From positions 1-64,000 of the forward strand of contig JAUHQD010000001.1 in assembly GCA_030418115.1 (NCBI GenBank): 64,000 bases of DNA. The letters run 5' to 3'. The position numbers and the translations under genes are program-made. Below the pieces are notes generated by a model. That model searched no databases and was not told the origin of the DNA. It was given only the letters and a program-made list of their open reading frames with translations. This DNA comes from Alteromonadaceae bacterium BrNp21-10 (lineage in GTDB: Bacteria > Pseudomonadota > Gammaproteobacteria > Enterobacterales > Alteromonadaceae). Of this stretch, positions 60,944 through 64,000 are shown one piece after another; positions within the stretch are counted from its first letter, which is position 1, and each line of letters opens with the position of its first letter.

Positions 60944-63340
60944 TTACCAAGCATAGTCCAGCCGCAGACCAATAAGCGGCTCGGCTTCGCTCTCGTCTTC
61001 TACTTCAACACCTCGACGGTAGTCAAACTCGGTGTCGTCACTCGATGACGCTGCCGTTACGTTGATGACATCGAGAAAGGCTGTTACATCTATTGGGCCA
61101 AATGCGCGCCGATAGTCAACGCGAATGTTCAACAAGCCTGAACCGCTTTTGCGACCGATATTGCGCTCAGTGATCTCTTTTGAGTAGCGTAGAGGTTGTC
61201 CTGGTCCCAACACGTCGGAGTGAATAATAAACGCGTCGTCTGGTCTGCCGGAAAGATATTTGTAACGGCCGGCGACCTTCCAGCGGTCGCTGATTTCCCA
61301 GGTCAAACCGAGGGTAGCGACATGCTCGCGACTAAATTCATCGATTACGTCACCGCGACCGTCTTTGCGGTCGACTACGGCATCGTTGTAAGAGTAGGTT
61401 GCAGTAGCGTAAAGGCCTTCGAAGAACGTACCGTTGACCACGATATCGACGCCGTAAGACGTGCCGTCACCCATATTGGCAAAGGTGCCGCTTGCTCTAT
61501 CCATATCTACCACTAGGTTGTCGAGGTTTTGATAGTAGGCCTCCGTTAACACCGACCAATTGTTGCTCGGGAAATATTTTAAACCGACACTACCATGGGT
61601 GATTTTTTCGGTCTTAAGGTCGTTTGACTCGTTAGCGGCAAGCTCTAAAAACCGTGGCGACTGATGAAAAAGTCCTGCGGTTGCAAAATATCTAACCGTT
61701 TTACTCGGCTGCCAGTTGGCGCTGAACCTAGGCGACGCGAAGCTTTCATCGGCAAAACCGTCCCGTTCGACCCGTAAGCCAGTGCCAAAATCCCAATCAC
61801 CGAGTTCAAAAACTTGATCTACGTAGCCAGCATAGCTCGTTTCTTTCTGACGTCTTGAAGAGTTGATGTTCTGGGGTGTCAGCACAATATAACGCTGCTC
61901 TGGGTCTGGTCTAGAGTCATCGTCGTCGTAGATAAATCGATTCCAATCGCCGTTTAAAACAGTGCTGTAGTCTAGTTCAACTTGTGTTACTCGAACACCG
62001 GCACTGAATATCCCCCATTGATTCACTGTCTCAAAGTCGCTTCGCCAGCCGATCTCTGTTTCATTTTCACCGATGGTAATAATGTCTTCCCGCACGGGAA
62101 AACTAGACGCGGGCGAGCCTGCTGGTACCAGATCAGGAAAGGCTTCACCCTCTGAGCTGATCTTGTCACTTTTGCGGTAGTAAACCTTGTTGGTCCAGAC
62201 AGCTTCTTCACCGATCAATGATCGCCATGTCAAACCGTACAAATCACTATCTTGTTCAGAATCTTGCAGCGCGGCATCTTCGAAATTGGGTGATGCAAAA
62301 ACATGTTTGACGCCGCGAGTATAGTCCTCGTGGGTATCCATCAATAGAACTTCGAGTGTGTGATCCTGATCGATGGGTATCACCGACTTTACAATGACGT
62401 CTCTTAACACAGGCTCACCAATGTCCAGTTCATCGATAGTTTCAAATAAAGCGCCGAAGTCTAGTCGCCGAGCAGACACGAGCATGGTTGCGTCTTCAGT
62501 AATACCCATAGGACCGTCGTAGCCCACTTCAAAGCCTGCTAGGTCGTAGCGAAAACTGGCTGAAGGACTCGGGTTTCCATCGGCGACGTCCAGTTTGAGT
62601 AGCGATGCAGCACGGCCACCATAAGCCGGTCCCCAGCCACCCGGTGAGAACTCTGCTCCGCTGATAACGTTTGGTGCGAAAATTGAGAATCGGCCACCAC
62701 CACCGACATCCTCCTCTTCACCCAATGTTGCATCAAAGTGCACCGCTTTATCAAAGGGAAAGCCATCAACGAATAACAAATTATCTCTTGGGCCACGGCC
62801 GCGTACACTAAAGCTTGCGAATTCACTGGCGGATGCCAGGCCAGGTAGACCGTCTAGCGAAAGGAGCGGATCTGCGCCACCACCCACAGCGCCTCGCAAC
62901 GTTTCTCTGTCGAAATAGGTGCTGGAGCCTGAGGCAGATACATCAGATTGCTGCGCCCGAACCTCCACGACCTCGATGGTGTGCTCGTTAAGTTCGAATT
63001 CTAACTTGATATTTTTGCGCGTAACCACACGTACGCTCGGCTCATACAATGAAGCGAACCCGCTTTTAGCTACGTTCACCGAGTAGAGACCGGGATCAAG
63101 CTGTTCAACGACAATGCGACCTTGTGCGTCGGTTTCTAACGTTTGCGTGGAAGAGGTTTCCCGTTCCTTGATCGTGATCTGCACACTTGAGAGTGGCCGC
63201 TTAGTATTCTGATCTTTGACTATGAAAGTCAGCGCACCGGGCGCCTCTGCTGCCTTTGCAAGAAATGACATGCTAAAAAGTGGAAAGCCAATCAGCATCC
63301 ACAGCGTCAACCATGATACATGTCTGAAATGCCTGTTCAT
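60944..63340 (-). CDS. TonB-dependent receptor with CarboxypepD_reg N-terminal domain
   Basis: 798 aa. Signal peptide about 1-31; an Ig-like CarboxypepD_reg domain (about 33-118: GALTFIVKDQNTKRPLSSVQ, QGRIVVEQLDPGLYSVNVAK); plug (about 130-250: LLSLDGLPGLASASEFASFS, RDNLLFVDGFPFDKAV); barrel ending LDYAW. Unlike SusC it lacks a SusD partner, so the architecture is the type found in Proteobacteria for large or unusual ligands. It heads a cluster with a two-component system. The block is visibly richer in G and C than its neighbours. Confidence 0.88.
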   Translation of the reverse strand: MNRHFRHVSWLTLWMLIGFPLFSMSFLAKAAEAPGALTFIVKDQNTKRPLSSVQITIKERETSSTQTLETDAQGRIVVEQLDPGLYSVNVAKSGFASLYEPSVRVVTRKNIKLEFELNEHTIEVVEVRAQQSDVSASGSSTYFDRETLRGAVGGGADPLLSLDGLPGLASASEFASFSVRGRGPRDNLLFVDGFPFDKAVHFDATLGEEEDVGGGGRFSIFAPNVISGAEFSPGGWGPAYGGRAASLLKLDVADGNPSPSASFRYDLAGFEVGYDGPMGITEDATMLVSARRLDFGALFETIDELDIGEPVLRDVIVKSVIPIDQDHTLEVLLMDTHEDYTRGVKHVFASPNFEDAALQDSEQDSDLYGLTWRSLIGEEAVWTNKVYYRKSDKISSEGEAFPDLVPAGSPASSFPVREDIITIGENETEIGWRSDFETVNQWGIFSAGVRVTQVELDYSTVLNGDWNRFIYDDDDSRPDPEQRYIVLTPQNINSSRRQKETSYAGYVDQVFELGDWDFGTGLRVERDGFADESFASPRFSANWQPSKTVRYFATAGLFHQSPRFLELAANESNDLKTEKITHGSVGLKYFPSNNWSVLTEAYYQNLDNLVVDMDRASGTFANMGDGTSYGVDIVVNGTFFEGLYATATYSYNDAVVDRKDGRGDVIDEFSREHVATLGLTWEISDRWKVAGRYKYLSGRPDDAFIIHSDVLGPGQPLRYSKEITERNIGRKSGSGLLNIRVDYRRAFGPIDVTAFLDVINVTAASSSDDTEFDYRRGVEVEDESEAEPLIGLRLDYAW

Positions 63341-63713
63341 ATTGTTATCCCTCTAAGCGTTAACCACGATGCCTGTCTCAATTTCTTGCTCATATTGCTA
63401 TCCTCCAATCAACGACTGTATCTAATTGATAAATCGCTGGGAGTCTAGCAAAGCCAATGTGACTAAAATGTCGCTGAAATGTGAACACTACATCAAAGAC
63501 TGATGCATAAAGCCGGTTCATCTTAAGGAAATTACCGCCAAAAGTTTACAATAACCAAATTGGCACAAATTTGTAATTCAAACCAAACAGCGTGACCGTC
63601 CGCTTCGGGCGTGAAACCGTTGAGTGTCTAAGCCGCTAATGGCTTTAATTGTTATAAATAAATGGCTGTCTTTTTCGTTTGACGATTGGAGATCGTCAGT
63701 AAATCCAGCGCTC
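63341..63713. other. 373-bp intergenic region
   Basis: No gene is evident. It holds the promoter region of the minus-strand TonB receptor and a TGACGAT/ATCGTCA stem-loop (63680-63698) about 15 bp after the stop of the GH39-like gene, which may end that transcript although no T-run follows. A spacer-like AT-rich stretch lies around 63490-63600. Confidence 0.4.
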
Positions 63714-64000
63714 TCAATCCGGTGTTAACACCAAAAATGATATGCCTTGGCGTGGTAAGGTAAAATTCAAGGTTGTTGCGCTGTGGGCAATGTTGAGTTG
63801 CGCTGGCGCAGCGTCGATTGTTTTAAGCTCGGCTGCCTTTAATAATTCAGTTCGCTGTGTTTGTGATGGAGCGATTGGCGAGCCCATTTTTAACCAGGCG
63901 GCGTAACTATTGGAATGATCTTTATCAATTCTGTAGTGTTTAAGACTGGCACTTTTGGCAAAACTTTTTGGCAAACCTTGCAAATTAATTTGTACTGCGG
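63714..64000 (-). CDS. C-terminal end of a GH39-type beta-xylosidase-like protein (partial)
   Basis: The frame is open to the window edge, so the start lies beyond 64000. HYRIDKDHSNSYAAWLKMG, then TLNFTLPRQGISFLVLTPD, matches the C-terminal beta-domain of GH39 glycosidases, from memory of the family pattern (YRID..HSN.YAAW). The catalytic part is not in the window. Likely a polysaccharide-degrading enzyme. It precedes the TonB receptor in the same direction with a 373-bp gap. Confidence 0.65.
   Translation of the reverse strand, partial: AVQINLQGLPKSFAKSASLKHYRIDKDHSNSYAAWLKMGSPIAPSQTQRTELLKAAELKTIDAAPAQLNIAHSATTLNFTLPRQGISFLVLTPD

Noticed and set aside
1-64000. CRISPR arrays, rRNA genes, prophage or integrative element borders
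   Set aside because: No regularly spaced repeats, rRNA sequence, integrase or phage structural gene was seen; only a transposase-like 3' end at the left edge.

Overview
The window reads as chromosome of a marine gammaproteobacterium, most like the Alteromonadales and relatives. Gene pairs and neighbourhoods support this: tamA-tamB, aguA-aguB, holD-rimI, fldB...dsbC-recJ, soxR with an E. coli-type box, tmcA, trmN, several TonB-dependent receptors and TonB-C proteins. Base composition looks moderate (about 45% GC by eye, not computed). No species can be assigned, and there is no plasmid, phage or CRISPR signature.

Layout. 0-2.4 kb: the 3' end of a transposase-like gene and a secreted carbohydrate enzyme. 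2.4-8.9 kb: soxR facing a SoxR-box-driven VOC gene, tmcA, a thioesterase, cutC, a DUF1289 protein, and the agmatine-to-putrescine pair aguA/aguB. 8.9-15.8 kb: tamA/tamB outer-membrane assembly genes, then a TPR-TonB-C protein. 15.9-22.6 kb: a MarR regulator with a perfect 34-bp palindromic operator facing a membrane protein, a Fur-box TonB receptor, an MsbA-like ABC exporter and a FliL-like protein. 22.8-27.4 kb: an iron alcohol dehydrogenase and a reactive-sulfur module (TauE/SafE, rhodanese, two YedE/YeeE halves, BigR-like ArsR repressor, divergent persulfide dioxygenase-like enzyme).

28-32 kb is a thiamine uptake operon: TPP riboswitch, TonB receptor, YkoF-like thiamine-binding protein, PnuT-type permease, ThiK-like kinase. 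It is followed by tRNA-Trp, holD (with a proline-rich insertion) and rimI. 33-41 kb: a lytic transglycosylase, a heavily decayed GGDEF/EAL pseudogene, a PLP dehydratase, small unknown proteins and trmN. 41.3-46.3 kb is the most unusual part: a translationally coupled four-gene operon of a coiled-coil protein, an inner-membrane-anchored OmpA-domain protein, a Ras-like small GTPase lacking the Gln61 equivalent, and a PAS-GGDEF-EAL protein. It looks like a GTPase-controlled envelope and c-di-GMP device.

46.3-53 kb: fldB, an EAL-HDOD protein where xerD often sits, dsbC, recJ, and a run of small membrane and enzyme genes. 53.2-57.6 kb: tandem alkaline phosphatases behind a Pho-box-like site. 57.6-64 kb: a TetR/peroxiredoxin pair, then a more GC-rich block with a two-component system and a TonB receptor with an N-terminal CarboxypepD_reg domain, and finally the C-terminal end of a GH39-type glycosidase that runs off the window.
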